From Edaphobacter sp. (GTDB taxonomy: Bacteria > Acidobacteriota > Terriglobia > Terriglobales > Acidobacteriaceae): 64,000 bases of DNA. A model generated the notes under the pieces. That model did not search any database. It worked only from the letters and a program-made list of their open reading frames with translations, and was not told the DNA's origin. Where the stretch lies: positions 620,001-684,000 of the forward strand of contig NZ_JAPWKF010000001.1 in assembly GCF_028283685.1 (NCBI RefSeq). The letters are read 5' to 3'. This document shows, in pieces, positions 36,805 to 46,840 of this stretch. Every line of letters starts with the position of its first letter. Within the stretch, counting starts at the first letter, position 1. Both the position numbers and the translations under genes were made by a program.

Positions 36805-38022
36805 GTGAAGCAAGAGAACACGGCGATCTTTCTGTCCGCCGGGGAAGCCTCCGGAGATCATTATGGCGCACAGATCGTCAGAGAGATCCTTGCGCGCCGT
36901 CCGGGCACCAGCTTCTTCGGCCTCGGCGGGCGCGAGATGGAAGAGGCTGGACAGGAGCGCATCGTTCGCGCCGAAGATGTCGCGCACATGGGTATCACTG
37001 AGGTTGTGCGTCACGCGCCTCGCGTCTATGCCTCGTATCGCAGCCTGGTCTCGTCGATCAAGCAGCGCCGTCCCCAGGCCGCCGTCCTCATCGACTTCCC
37101 CGATGTCAATCTCCGGCTCGCACGGGAGCTGAAGGCACTCGGCATTCCCGTCATCTACTTCGTCAGCCCGCAGCTGTGGGCCTGGAAACGCCGTCGCCTG
37201 CAATGGATACAGGAGCGCGTGGATCGCATGATGGTGATCTTCCCCTTCGAGGAGGACTTCTACCGTGCACGCGGCGTCGATGCCACCTTCACCGGGCATC
37301 CGCTCTCCGAGCTGCCCGTACCGACCATCTCGCGGGAGGAGTATGCCCGTCGAGAGGGACATCTTGACCTCCGCCTGCCATGGATCGCCCTGCTTCCCGG
37401 CAGTCGCTGGCGCGAGATCGAGGCGAACCTGCCGCGCATGGTCGAAGCCGCGGCGGAGCTGGGCAAAGGCTATGAGCTGCTTATCCCGCTGGCCTCGACG
37501 ATCGCCTGGGACCAGCTCAACGAATTTGTGTCCAGCAAGACGGTCTGGCAGAAGACCGGCCCCATCCACATCGTCTCCGACGCGCGCGAGGCTCTCAGGC
37601 ACGCTCGCGCCTCTGTGGTGGCAAGCGGTACAGCAACGGTGCAGGCAGCGCTGATCGGCAATCCTTTCGTCGTGGTCTATAACGTCTCCGCGCTGACCTT
37701 CGGTCTGGCGAAAAAACTGGTCCGCTACTCGCCGGAGGTCTGGCCCGAAGGCTCCACCGACAAGCACGGCAACCTTCCGATCGCGATGGTCAACCTGATC
37801 GCCGGCCAGCGGGTGGTGCCTGAGCTGCTGCAACAGAACTTTACCCCCGGCAACGTCGCCGCCGCGCTGCGAAGCCTGCTGGATGACACGCCCGAAAGAA
37901 TGCAGATGATCGAGGACCTCTCATCCGTTCGCGAGCGCCTTCAGTCACGCTCCGGGGCCTCGCCCATCGCCCAGGTGGCCGACGCGGTCGAGGCCCTTTT
38001 GCATGAAGGAGCCAAAGTTTAG
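36805..38022 (+). CDS. lpxB: Lipid-A-disaccharide synthase
   Basis: LpxB condenses UDP-2,3-diacylglucosamine with lipid X to form the lipid A disaccharide at the inner membrane. The 405-residue product carries the GT19 hallmarks: IFLSAGEASGDHYGAQIVREI, FFGLGGREMEEAG, IDFPDVNLRLARELKALGIPVIYFVSPQLWAWKRRR, FPFEEDFYRARGVDATFTGHPL, LLPGSRWREIEANLP and SGTATVQAALIGNPFVVVYNV. GTG36805 is the best start: the frame upstream has no similarity, and the N-terminal motif starts directly after it. No good Shine-Dalgarno is seen. Its presence supports an LPS-bearing Gram-negative host. Confidence 0.94.
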   Translation: MKQENTAIFLSAGEASGDHYGAQIVREILARRPGTSFFGLGGREMEEAGQERIVRAEDVAHMGITEVVRHAPRVYASYRSLVSSIKQRRPQAAVLIDFPDVNLRLARELKALGIPVIYFVSPQLWAWKRRRLQWIQERVDRMMVIFPFEEDFYRARGVDATFTGHPLSELPVPTISREEYARREGHLDLRLPWIALLPGSRWREIEANLPRMVEAAAELGKGYELLIPLASTIAWDQLNEFVSSKTVWQKTGPIHIVSDAREALRHARASVVASGTATVQAALIGNPFVVVYNVSALTFGLAKKLVRYSPEVWPEGSTDKHGNLPIAMVNLIAGQRVVPELLQQNFTPGNVAAALRSLLDDTPERMQMIEDLSSVRERLQSRSGASPIAQVADAVEALLHEGAKV

Positions 38023-38120
38023 CCTGCCGTTGGCCGAATTACCGGGTCGCGCGTCTAACATGTCAGCCTGCGGATCAGCAGGGATCACGCAGTACCATGT
38101 TGTTGAGGAACTTTGCCTTC

Positions 38121-40103
38121 ATGCGCTCTTTTGCTCGCAGTCTTCGATTTCCGCTTGCTGTCCTGGCCCTCTTCCTCTTCGCTGGCGTTCCTGTCTTCGC
38201 CGCGCCTGCGCGACCGCAGCTCCAGATCACCGGCTATGTCATCAATGCCGATCTCTACCCCGCGGACAACAAGCTCTCGGCGACTGCTTCAGTCACATTC
38301 ACGGCGCTGCAGGATCTCACGAATCCTACCTTCGAGCTGAACAACGGCCTGCAGCTCACCAAGGTCTCCGACGCCGCCGGCAAGTCGCTGGAGGCTGAGC
38401 GGCTGACGACCAACTCCAGCGTCCGCTTCAGCCTTGCGAACCCGATTCCGAAGGGCACCTCGACCACCTGGGCCTTCGAATACTCCGGCACGCTCAAGGG
38501 TTCCGAGACCAGCCCCGTCGAAGGCATCAAACTCGCCTCGGTCGAAGACCCCATCAGCATCCTGCTCTATCCCGGGCGCTGGTTCCCCATGGTCGGTCTA
38601 TATACCAACCGCTTCACCGCGGAGATGCACATCCGCGTGCCCACCGATGAGCGCGTCGTCGGTTCGGGTTCCGGCGTAGCCGCGCCAAAGAGCGTTCCAG
38701 GCAACCGCACCGAGTACACCTTCAACTGGACCAAGCCCGGCTTCCCCGGCACCATCATCGCCGGCAAGTTTATCGATCCAGCCACAAGCGGCAATGTTCG
38801 CGTCTACGTCACCGAAAAGAACAAGCAGTACGCTCTCGCCTTCGCGCATGATGCCGCGCGGCAGTTCGAGTTCTTCACTACGACCTTCGGTCAGCCCGAG
38901 AGCTCGCACATCGCCCTGGTCGAGATGCCCTCCGATGCTGTCTCCGCCACCTGGGCGCCCGAGATCGCAGGCATCGCAGGCTCGCGCGTTGCAGGGAGAA
39001 CCTACTCCCGCCTGCTCGCCAACACGCTCGCTCACCAGTGGTGGGGATCAGAGATCTCTCCCGCAACGCTGAACGACGCCTGGATCACCAACGGCATGTC
39101 CCGCTATGCCGAACTGATGTACGTCGAAGACTCCGCCGGCAAGAACGCCTTCCAGACCGCCGTCACCGACGTCCAGGCCGGAGCGCTGGCATACGACACC
39201 GAGCCGCTGACCACTCTCGGCCGCCTGGACCCCTTCTCTCCCCAGTTCCAGTCAATGACCCTCGAAAAGGGTGCGATGGTCTTTCACATGCTCCGTTGGG
39301 AGATGGGCGATGACGTCTTCCTGAAATTCCTGCGCGGCCTGCTGTCGCAGTACACCGACAAGGGCGTGCGAACCGACAACGTGCAATCGGTTGCGGAGGC
39401 TCAGTCGCAGCTGGCGCTGCAGCCCTTCTTCGCGCAGTGGTGCGATGGCACCGGAGCGCCGACCTTCACCAACAAGTACACCGTCTTCCGCCTGGGCAGC
39501 AATAAGGGCTTCCGCACCGTCGGCTCTGTCGCACAGGATCTCGATCTCTTCCGCATGCCGATCGAGCTGCGGATCGAGACGGACGGCAAGACCGAGATGC
39601 GCCGCGTCGACGTCTACGGGACGGAGAGCAACTTCTCCGTGGAGACCTTTGGCCGGCCGCGTCGCATCTCCGTCGACCCGCAGAACTGGGTGCTCAAGAG
39701 CACGCCCGACCTCGCCGTACGTGTAGCGGTGCTGCGCGGCCAGCAGCAGGTGGCGCAGGGCGACCTGACCGCCGGGCTGATCGAATATCAGAAGGCTCTG
39801 GACGCGAACAAGAACAGCTCGCTGGCCTCCTATCGCATCGGAGAGGTCTTCTTCATGCAGCGCAACTACCAGTCGGCCGCGAACTCCTTCCGCGACGCGC
39901 TGCGCGGCGACGGCGATCCCAAGTGGGTTGAGGTCTGGAGCCACATCGAGCTGGGACGCATCTTCGACCTGACCGGCCAGCGCGACCGCGCCGTCAACGA
40001 GTACCGTCTCGCCGTGCAGACCAACGACAACACCCAGGGAGCCATCAACGAAGCGCGCTCCCTGATGCAGAAACCCTACAAGCGAGAGAGCAGCAACAAC
40101 TAG
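38121..40103 (+). CDS. Secreted M1-peptidase-fold protein lacking the zinc site (predicted pseudoenzyme), with C-terminal TPR-like helices
   Basis: A 660-residue exported protein. After a signal peptide (about 1-28) the N-terminal beta domain (LPPxxNKLSATASVTFTALQD type) and a catalytic-like domain follow the M1 aminopeptidase layout. At the place of the zinc motif HExxH the sequence is NTLAHQWWG (Asn301, Thr302, His305), and the third ligand is Asn324 in WITNGMSRY instead of Glu. The spacing from 305 to 324 is exactly that of M1 enzymes. A C-terminal segment of about 130 residues has TPR-like repeats (GDLTAGLIEYQKALDAN, NYQSAANSFRDAL, RDRAVNEYRLAVQ). ATG38121 is preferred for TTGAGGAA upstream; ATG38097 is in frame. 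Confidence 0.85.
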   Translation: MRSFARSLRFPLAVLALFLFAGVPVFAAPARPQLQITGYVINADLYPADNKLSATASVTFTALQDLTNPTFELNNGLQLTKVSDAAGKSLEAERLTTNSSVRFSLANPIPKGTSTTWAFEYSGTLKGSETSPVEGIKLASVEDPISILLYPGRWFPMVGLYTNRFTAEMHIRVPTDERVVGSGSGVAAPKSVPGNRTEYTFNWTKPGFPGTIIAGKFIDPATSGNVRVYVTEKNKQYALAFAHDAARQFEFFTTTFGQPESSHIALVEMPSDAVSATWAPEIAGIAGSRVAGRTYSRLLANTLAHQWWGSEISPATLNDAWITNGMSRYAELMYVEDSAGKNAFQTAVTDVQAGALAYDTEPLTTLGRLDPFSPQFQSMTLEKGAMVFHMLRWEMGDDVFLKFLRGLLSQYTDKGVRTDNVQSVAEAQSQLALQPFFAQWCDGTGAPTFTNKYTVFRLGSNKGFRTVGSVAQDLDLFRMPIELRIETDGKTEMRRVDVYGTESNFSVETFGRPRRISVDPQNWVLKSTPDLAVRVAVLRGQQQVAQGDLTAGLIEYQKALDANKNSSLASYRIGEVFFMQRNYQSAANSFRDALRGDGDPKWVEVWSHIELGRIFDLTGQRDRAVNEYRLAVQTNDNTQGAINEARSLMQKPYKRESSNN

Positions 40104-40131
40104 CCAACTCATCGGCATCTCCGCACGCAGA

Positions 40132-40157
40132 AAAGCCCACCGAATCCGGTGGGCTTT
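40132..40157. terminator. Bidirectional terminator between convergent genes
   Basis: AAAGCCCACCG and CGGTGGGCTTT make a perfect 11-bp stem with an AATC loop; T-rich sequence follows on both strands (CTCTTTCTT on plus, TTCTGCG after the stem on minus). It sits between the M1-fold gene (ending 40103) and the VWFA gene (ending 40181). Confidence 0.85.
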
Positions 40158-40180
40158 CTCTTTCTTCAGGTAGCCGAGTT

Positions 40181-41365
40181 TTACTCGACCTCCTGCTTGG
40201 CGCGATAGCCGTCGCGCGCGATCACTGAGTACTTCAGCGGCTTGTGCTTCTCATCCTGCATCTGCAGCGGCTGGCCTTCGTTATCGACCAGCTTCACCTG
40301 GATGCGGCGATAGGTGCCGTCATTTTTGTTGTTGCTCGGGCGATAGGTCAGCACATACTCATTGCGAATCGAATCATTGATCTGAGAGAAGATATCCGGC
40401 AACGCGCCCTGGAACATCGGATTGAAGCTCATGCCACCCGTCATCCGGGCGAAGGTCTTCATCTGGTTGTCGGCCTGCAGGTAATCGAGGCGCGTGACCG
40501 GCCCCATCGCACCGCGGGCATCGGCGAGCTCACGTACCAGCGCGCCCGTACCGATCGTGAAGATCGTCACGTTGGGAGTCGCTTTGATCTTGGCAAGAAT
40601 CTTGTCAAGCGTGATCTTCGAAAAGGTATCGCGGCCCGTCCCAATGAGGATGATGTACTTGCGTCCCTCGATGCGGCTCATGCGATCCAGCGTCTCGTAC
40701 AGAGCGTCGAAACAGTTCGTATCCGAGAAGCCGGGGATCACCAGCGACTGCAGCGCATCGCCGACAACCTGTTTGTTGTTCGTGAAGTCGGTCAGGATGT
40801 GCGTGCGCAGGTCGTAGGTGACAACGGCGATGTAGTCTTCCGGCTTCAGCGTGTTGAAGAAGCTGAAGGAGGCGTTCTGCATGTCGCGGATGAAGTAGTA
40901 GCTGTTCGCGGCGAACTCCAGCAGCATGACCGCTGTAATCGGCGTCTTCGACATACGGACGCTGGTGATCGTCTGCGGAACGCCGTCTTCGAGTACCAGG
41001 AAGTTATTGCCCTTCAGGCCAGGAACGAACTGATGCGTCTTGTCGAGGATCACGTTGACGTCGAGATTGACGATCGGCACATCGACGCGCAGCGAATAGG
41101 TGTCGTTGTTGGGATTCTTGACCTTGGGCTCAGCTGGAGCGGCGGGAGCGGGAGGAGGCGTGTTGTCCTCGTCTTCCTTCTTTTTTTTGAGGACGATCGG
41201 TCCGGAGTCGGTGTTGGGTCCGGCGGAGTCGTCTGCTGGCGTCTGCTGTTGTGGTGGAGGCTGTTGCTGTTGCGACTGCGCCCAGATGTCGGGAGAAAGA
41301 AAAAACAGGCCAGGCAGAACAAGGGTTACGGCGACAACGCGGCGAATACGCGAAAGAGAAGTCAT
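40181..41365 (-). CDS. Secreted VWFA-related protein
   Basis: A 394-residue exported protein with a signal peptide (about 1-30, ending WAQ). A Gln/Pro-rich and then Lys/Glu-rich linker (about 31-80) precedes the VWFA-related core: YSLRVDVPIVNLDVNVILDKTHQFVPGLKGNNFLVLEDGVPQTI, VMLLEFAANSYYFIRDMQ, DYIAVVTYDLRTHILTDFTNNKQ, RKYIILIGTGRDTFSKITLDKIL, IRNEYVLTYRPSNNKNDGTYRRIQVKL. The family is abundant in Acidobacteria and of unknown role, probably envelope-associated. It faces the M1-fold gene across a shared terminator and is divergent from the S55 peptidase gene; its paralogue is at 7958. Confidence 0.8.
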   Translation of the reverse strand: MTSLSRIRRVVAVTLVLPGLFFLSPDIWAQSQQQQPPPQQQTPADDSAGPNTDSGPIVLKKKKEDEDNTPPPAPAAPAEPKVKNPNNDTYSLRVDVPIVNLDVNVILDKTHQFVPGLKGNNFLVLEDGVPQTITSVRMSKTPITAVMLLEFAANSYYFIRDMQNASFSFFNTLKPEDYIAVVTYDLRTHILTDFTNNKQVVGDALQSLVIPGFSDTNCFDALYETLDRMSRIEGRKYIILIGTGRDTFSKITLDKILAKIKATPNVTIFTIGTGALVRELADARGAMGPVTRLDYLQADNQMKTFARMTGGMSFNPMFQGALPDIFSQINDSIRNEYVLTYRPSNNKNDGTYRRIQVKLVDNEGQPLQMQDEKHKPLKYSVIARDGYRAKQEVE

Positions 41366-41480
41366 CGTCTAAAACTCTACTCCGTCTCATGTTGGACGTG
41401 GCAGACGGTCGGGCGTGATGGCCTCTTCCGTCCTCCGGCGTCTAACGAAACGAGCCGCTCCTGCGGGCAAAGGGACACGG

Positions 41481-43379
41481 ATGACTGGTGCTTACGGGAG
41501 GTTAGGCTCTAGTCTTGTAGACGTGATCGCAACAAGAAAGACGCGGAGTTTGATTCGACGGGCCGCCCTCGGCTGCATGATGGGCGCCACTGCGCTCCAG
41601 GCACAGACAGCTGCCACCGGCGTAAGTGCCAGCGGCACAGCACTACCTCCGACCGCAGCCGCGGCCATGGGAGCCTCCGGGATGCGCGTCTTCCCCCTGT
41701 CCGAGGTCAAGCGCGGACTGCAGGGTGTGGCCTACACCGTCTTCGAGGGCGTCGATCCCGAGCCCATGCAGGTGGAGATCCTCGGCGTTCTGCACGACTC
41801 GCTCGGCCCCGGCCAGGACATGATCCTGGCCCGCCTGCGCGGCACCAAGCCGGAGTTCACCGGCGTCGTCGCCGGTATGAGCGGCAGTCCGGTCTACATC
41901 AACGGTCGCCTGCTGGGGGCGATCAGCTACCGCATCGGCCAGTTCAGCAAGGAGCCGATCGCCGGCATCACCCCCATCGAGCAGATGCTCGAGGTCCGTG
42001 ACGGCGAGATACGCCCGGCTCCTGCCTCGACAAAGCAAACCATCTCGGCCGGAGCCTTGTCCGCCCCCATGACGACATCTTCCGGTATCGAGATGCAGGC
42101 CATGGAGACGCCTCTTGTCTTCAGCGGCTTCAGCACCGAGGCCGTCCAACTCTTCGGCGACCGTTTCCGCGCCCTGGGGATGACTCCGGTCGCCGGACTG
42201 GGCAGCGCCGACCCCAAAGCCTTGCAGCCCGAACCGCTGGTTCCCGGTTCCGCCGTCAGCGCCGTGCTGGTACGCGGCGATCTCTCGGTCGCCGGCACCT
42301 GCACCGTCACCTACGTCGACCCGACGCATCTGCTGGCCTGCGGCCACCCCATCACGCAGTATGGCCCCATCGATATGCCGATGACCAAGGCAGCTGTCGT
42401 TGCAACCCTTCCCTCCCCGCTGAACGCCTTCAAGATCGTCAATACGACCGAGACCGTGGGCGCCTTCACCGAAGACCGCGCCTCCGCGATCATGGGACGC
42501 TTTGGCGTCAAGGCGCGCATGATTCCAGTCACCGTGGAAGTCACCCAGCCCGCCGTCGCGGCAGGCACTGCGTCCAGGGCAAAGACCTTTCACTTCGAGG
42601 TTCTGGACAATCGCCAGCTGACTCCATCAGCGATGCTGGTCTCCGTCTACCAGAGCCTGCAGTCCACCAACGCCGCCGCCGCCGAGATGAGCTACCGGAT
42701 CGCCGGGGACATCGCCGTCAAGGGCCTTCCGGATGTCCACATGGCAGGCCTGATGACGCAGACCGAGCTGAACCCGGCTGCCATCACGGCAGCGCTCTTC
42801 GTCGGCGATCGATTCGGGCGCGTCTACGGCAATGCTCTGGAACAACCGGTCGTCACCGGGATGAACCTGAAGCTCGAGGGCATCGCCGAGCGCAGGACCG
42901 CGGTGATCGAATCGGCGCGCCTGGGAGCGATCGAAGCCCGCCCCGGCGAGACGGTCGAGGTCGAGGCCACGCTCGACCCTTACCAGGCAGAGGCGCACGT
43001 CGTTCATCTTAAATTCACCGTCCCCGCAGGAACCGCTCCGGGCACGGTCCGCATCCTGGTGAGCGATGCCGCAAGCCTCGACCGGCTGGCACACGGGCAG
43101 GGACCGGCGCACCAGCTCGGCCTGGCGGACACCGTGGCGCAGATCAATCGTCTTCACGAGAACGACAAGGTCTTTGTAACCCTGCTGAGCAAGACGGCGC
43201 AGGCGATCCTCGATGGCGAGACCATGCCCCAGCTCCCGCTCTCGATGGCGAACGTTCTCACGCCGCTCAAGGACGCGCAGCGGCTCCAGCTGAGCGGGGA
43301 GAGTTTGGTGGAGGCCGCGTCCATTTCGACCGATTATGCCGTGAGCGGATCGCAGATTCTCAATCTTTTGATACGCTGA
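41481..43379 (+). CDS. Secreted SpoIVB-type (S55) serine peptidase domain protein
   Basis: A 632-residue exported protein with an N-terminal hydrophobic segment (about 30-45). Residues about 60-330 carry the S55 domain: VFPLSEVKRGLQGVAYTVFEGVDPEPMQVEILGVL, the catalytic-Ser motif GVVAGMSGSPVYINGRLLGAISYRI, and LLACGHPITQYG with the His. The domain is known from SpoIVB, a signalling protease in Bacillus spores, but is widespread in non-sporulating Acidobacteria as secreted proteins. The C-terminal 300 residues form beta-rich domains (IEARPGETVEVEATLDPY). ATG41481 is used since AAAGGGA precedes it; GTG and ATG codons upstream (from 41415) are in frame. The substrate is unknown. Confidence 0.8.
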   Translation: MTGAYGRLGSSLVDVIATRKTRSLIRRAALGCMMGATALQAQTAATGVSASGTALPPTAAAAMGASGMRVFPLSEVKRGLQGVAYTVFEGVDPEPMQVEILGVLHDSLGPGQDMILARLRGTKPEFTGVVAGMSGSPVYINGRLLGAISYRIGQFSKEPIAGITPIEQMLEVRDGEIRPAPASTKQTISAGALSAPMTTSSGIEMQAMETPLVFSGFSTEAVQLFGDRFRALGMTPVAGLGSADPKALQPEPLVPGSAVSAVLVRGDLSVAGTCTVTYVDPTHLLACGHPITQYGPIDMPMTKAAVVATLPSPLNAFKIVNTTETVGAFTEDRASAIMGRFGVKARMIPVTVEVTQPAVAAGTASRAKTFHFEVLDNRQLTPSAMLVSVYQSLQSTNAAAAEMSYRIAGDIAVKGLPDVHMAGLMTQTELNPAAITAALFVGDRFGRVYGNALEQPVVTGMNLKLEGIAERRTAVIESARLGAIEARPGETVEVEATLDPYQAEAHVVHLKFTVPAGTAPGTVRILVSDAASLDRLAHGQGPAHQLGLADTVAQINRLHENDKVFVTLLSKTAQAILDGETMPQLPLSMANVLTPLKDAQRLQLSGESLVEAASISTDYAVSGSQILNLLIR

Positions 43380-43513
43380 CATTTCTACTCTTCTTCTTGA
43401 AGGACAACAGGATGGCGCAATCCGGGCCCAGTCTTTTCGACAGATCGATGATGTAGCATCGAAGACAGATTCGCACCTCTCCCCAGTGCGAATGGAAAAG
43501 GAACGGATTCCTG

Positions 43514-44521
43514 ATGAGTGAGATACATGGACTGGCCACGCACGCAGCCGGTGCGCAGCTGCTTCCTTACAAGTACGATCCCGGCGAGTTGAAGCCGACC
43601 GACGTCGAGATCAAAATCTCGCACTGTGGAGTTTGCCACAGCGATGTACATCTCATCGACAACGACTGGGGCGTCAGCAAGTATCCGTTTATCCCCGGCC
43701 ACGAGATCGTCGGAACCATCATCGCTGTCGGCGATTCCGTGAAAGATCGCCTCGTCGGCGAGCGCGTCGGTGTTGGCTGGCAGGCTGACAGCTGCGGTTA
43801 CTGCGAGTGGTGCCGTCAGGGCGATGAGCATCTCTGCGCACAGGGTCAGCCCACGTGCGTTGGCCGCAACGGCGGCTACGCCGACAGGATTCGCGTCAAC
43901 TCACGCTTTGCCATTCCGGTCCCCGAAGCCCTGGACAGCGAGAACGTAGCGCCCTTGCTTTGCGGAGGCATTACGGTCTACAGCCCGCTGCGGAATCACG
44001 GAATACGTCCGTCTTCGCGTGTCGGCATCATTGGCATCGGCGGACTTGGTCACATGGGCGTGCAGTTTGCCCGCGCCTTCGGAGCCGAAGTCACGGCCTT
44101 CTCCACCTCGAAGGACAAGGAAGAAGAGGCCAGACAGCTGGGCGCGCATCACTTCATCAATACACGCGATACAGGCGCTCTGAAGAAGGTCGCCGGGGCG
44201 TTCGACTTCCTGCTCTCGACGGTCAGCGCCGATCAGGACTGGAGCGCTTATGTGAACGCTCTGCGTCCCAAGGGAATCGTGTGCGTGGTTGGAGCGTCAC
44301 CGTCGCCGATGCAGATCCAGGCCTTCTCGCTGATCAGCGGGCAGAAGGCGGTCTCGGGCAGCCCGACGGGAAGCCCACGCGATCTGCACGAGATGCTCGA
44401 TGTCGCCGCGCGGCACAACATCAAGGCGATCACGGAGCGGTTCGCGATGGCCAAGGCGAACGAGGCCGTGGCCAAGGTAAAGAAGAACCAGGTGCGCTAC
44501 CGCGCAGTGCTCGCCAACTAA
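43514..44521 (+). CDS. Zinc-dependent alcohol dehydrogenase (cinnamyl-alcohol-dehydrogenase-like)
   Basis: A 335-residue medium-chain dehydrogenase with both zinc sites. Catalytic ligands lie in CGVCHSDVH and GHEIVG; the structural zinc cysteines are in CGYCEWCRQGDEHLC. The Rossmann nucleotide-binding motif is GIGGLGHMGVQFARAFGAEV. It reduces aldehydes or oxidises alcohols with NAD(P)H; the closest group (YahK/CAD-like) prefers NADPH and has broad specificity. AAAGGAACGG precedes the ATG. No partner gene suggests a pathway. A terminator follows. Confidence 0.9.
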   Translation: MSEIHGLATHAAGAQLLPYKYDPGELKPTDVEIKISHCGVCHSDVHLIDNDWGVSKYPFIPGHEIVGTIIAVGDSVKDRLVGERVGVGWQADSCGYCEWCRQGDEHLCAQGQPTCVGRNGGYADRIRVNSRFAIPVPEALDSENVAPLLCGGITVYSPLRNHGIRPSSRVGIIGIGGLGHMGVQFARAFGAEVTAFSTSKDKEEEARQLGAHHFINTRDTGALKKVAGAFDFLLSTVSADQDWSAYVNALRPKGIVCVVGASPSPMQIQAFSLISGQKAVSGSPTGSPRDLHEMLDVAARHNIKAITERFAMAKANEAVAKVKKNQVRYRAVLAN

Positions 44522-44545
44522 TCACAAACCGACACAGATTCTGCG

Positions 44546-44576
44546 GAGGCGAAGAGGTCACACTCTTCGCCTCTTT
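44546..44576 (+). terminator. Terminator after the alcohol dehydrogenase gene
   Basis: GAGGCGAAGAG and CTCTTCGCCTC form a perfect 11-bp stem with a GTCACA loop, followed by TTTCATTT. It lies 25 bp after the stop. Confidence 0.85.
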
Positions 44577-44610
44577 CATTTCACGGGTGCTTTAGACTCA
44601 GAGGACGATG

Positions 44611-46840
44611 ATGCGACGGCATTCGGTTTTGGTTCTGGCTGCAACAATGACACTGTCTTCCGCGGTACTCGCACAGGGTACGAAGCTCTGGACGGTGGAT
44701 CGTTACGACACGATGGAGCGTGGCAGCGCCGATGGTGTCGCCATCCGAAATGACGGCCGCCTCGAGGCCGGACCTGCTGTCTCGCAGGTCTATGACTCCG
44801 CGAAGAGCTATGCGTGGTCTCTGGCCAGCGATGCTGCTGGCAACGCTTATGTGGGGCTGGGCGGAAGTTCGGCGGGATCGGCGCAGGTGATGCGCGTGAG
44901 CGGCGATGGCAAAGCAACGAAGCTCTTCGAAGCCAGGGAGCTTGCGATTCAGGGTCTGGCAGTCGAGCGCGACGGTTCGGTCATCGCTGCCACCTCGCCG
45001 GACGGCAAAGTCTACCGCATCCCGCAGGCGGGCGGCACGGGAACAGCGATCTTCGATCCGTCGACGACCGAGGAGAAACCGAAGTATCTGTGGGATATCG
45101 CCGTCAGCAAGACGGGCGACGTTTATGTTGCCGCAGGAGCACCTGCCGCGGTCTATCGCATTCCGGCGGCAGGCGGTAAGGCGCAGCTGCTCTTCAAGAC
45201 GGCGGATCAGCATATCCGGTGCCTTCTCATGACAGCCGATGGAACGCTCTGGGCGGGCTCCGATGGCTCGGGCGTGGTCTACCGAATCGACACGAAAGCG
45301 GCCAATGCCAAGCCGTTTGCCGTCTACGCCGCCCCGCGCCGCGAGATCACCGCACTGGCCGCGGATGCCGCGGGAAACATCTACGTTGCAGGCGTGGGCG
45401 GCAAGGGAACGACGCCTCTGCCACCGCTGCCCGTGACCGGCAATGTCGGCGTCTCGATCACGTTTGTGCAGCCCGCGTCCTCGACGGCTGCAGGAGCCAA
45501 CGCGCTGGTGCCTGAAGGCAGCGACATCTATCGCATCGACAAGGACGGCACGCCCGGCAGGCTGGTGCAACTGAAGGATGACGTGGTGTATGCGCTGACC
45601 TTCCGCAACAACGCCCTGCTGGCATCTACGGGAAATCGGGGACGGATCTATCGCATCGATACGAATCGGCCGGGAACGTTCACCGACCTGGCCCACCTGG
45701 ATGCAGCCCAGGGGATAGCCTTCGCTCCGGTGAGAGATGGCGTGATGATCGCGACCGCGAACAGCGGCAAGCTCTTCCGGATCACGGATGCTGCGGCGAA
45801 GGAGTCGACGTATACCAGCGAGGTCTTCGATGCGCAGAGCTTCTCGCAGTGGGGCCGCATCGAGACGCGCATCGACGGCGCGGAGAAGAGCTACGAACTG
45901 TGGATGCGCAGCGGGAACGTCGAGAGCCCGCTGATGGGCTGGAGCGAGTGGTCGCGCATCGCAGCGGATGGAGCGGTGACGGTTCCTGCCGGACGCTACG
46001 CGCAGTGGAAGGCTGTCTTTCATCCGAGTGCGGAAGCGAATCCCGGTTCAGGAGCGCAGGCGACGATCGACTCGGTTGGCGTGAACTACCTGACGCGCAA
46101 CGTTGCGCCGGTCGTTGATGAGATCGTCGTGCAGCCGGGCGCACGCATGGCGGCCAGTACACCGACTCCGACGACGACGGTGCAGGTTGGTTTTCCGCAG
46201 CCCGCAGGCTCGCCGACGATGAACTTTCAACAGGACCCGAACAGCACGCCTTTGACGGCTCAGAAGGACAAGAGTGGCGTAACGGCGCGATGGCTGGCGC
46301 ATGACGATAACGGCGACGATATGATGTTCGCCGTCTGGTATCGCGGCGTCGGCGAGAAGAACTGGCGGCTGCTGAAGGACAAGATCACCGACCGTTACTA
46401 CAGCTTCGACTCTTCCCTGCTGCCGGACGGCAGTTACAGCGTGAAGGTTGTCGCCAGCGATGGTCCGGCTCACACCGATGCGGATGCGATGACGGGCGAG
46501 CGCGAGAGTCCTGTGTTTGTCGTCGATACGACGCCGCCGGTTCCGGGAGCCGCTGACGGCTGCATTGGTTGCGGGCGATGCGAAGAAGATTCACATCACG
46601 CTGGAGGCACGTGATGCGACCTCGCCGATCGCGCACGCGGAGTATTCGATCGACGCCGGTCCGTGGCAGTACCTGGAGCCGGTGGGCAGGGTTTCGGACT
46701 CGCTGACGGAGCACTACGACTTCACGGCGGAGATTCCGAAGGCGACCGCGCCGATCGAGGATGCCAAGGAGCATGTCGTCGCGGTGCGCGTGTATGACCG
46801 CTACGAGAACATGTCTGCGGCGAAGGCCGTGGTGCGATGA
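44611..46840 (+). pseudogene. Exported beta-propeller-like repeat protein, interrupted by a one-base frameshift near its 3' end
   Basis: An exported protein with a signal peptide (about 1-22, ending LAQ) and repeated beta-propeller-like blades: GLAVERDGSVIAATSPDGKVYRI, WDIAVSKTGDVYVAAGAPAAVYRI, LLMTADGTLWAGSDGSGVVYRID, ALAADAAGNIYVAGVG, ALTFRNNALLASTGNRGRIYRID. The first frame is open to 46614, but after VVDTTPPVP (about 46543) the residues become unlike the rest. The frame beginning near 46547 continues with EPLTAALVAGDAKKIHITLEARD to 46840. One extra G in the run at 46545-46547 explains it; the repaired protein has 742 residues. It overlaps the next gene's ATG by 4 bp. The biological role is unknown. 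Confidence 0.75.

Noticed and set aside
44581..46023. 480-residue minus-strand frame opposite the beta-propeller-like gene
   Set aside because: Arg-rich shadow frame with no domain; the plus strand shows a signal peptide and blade repeats.
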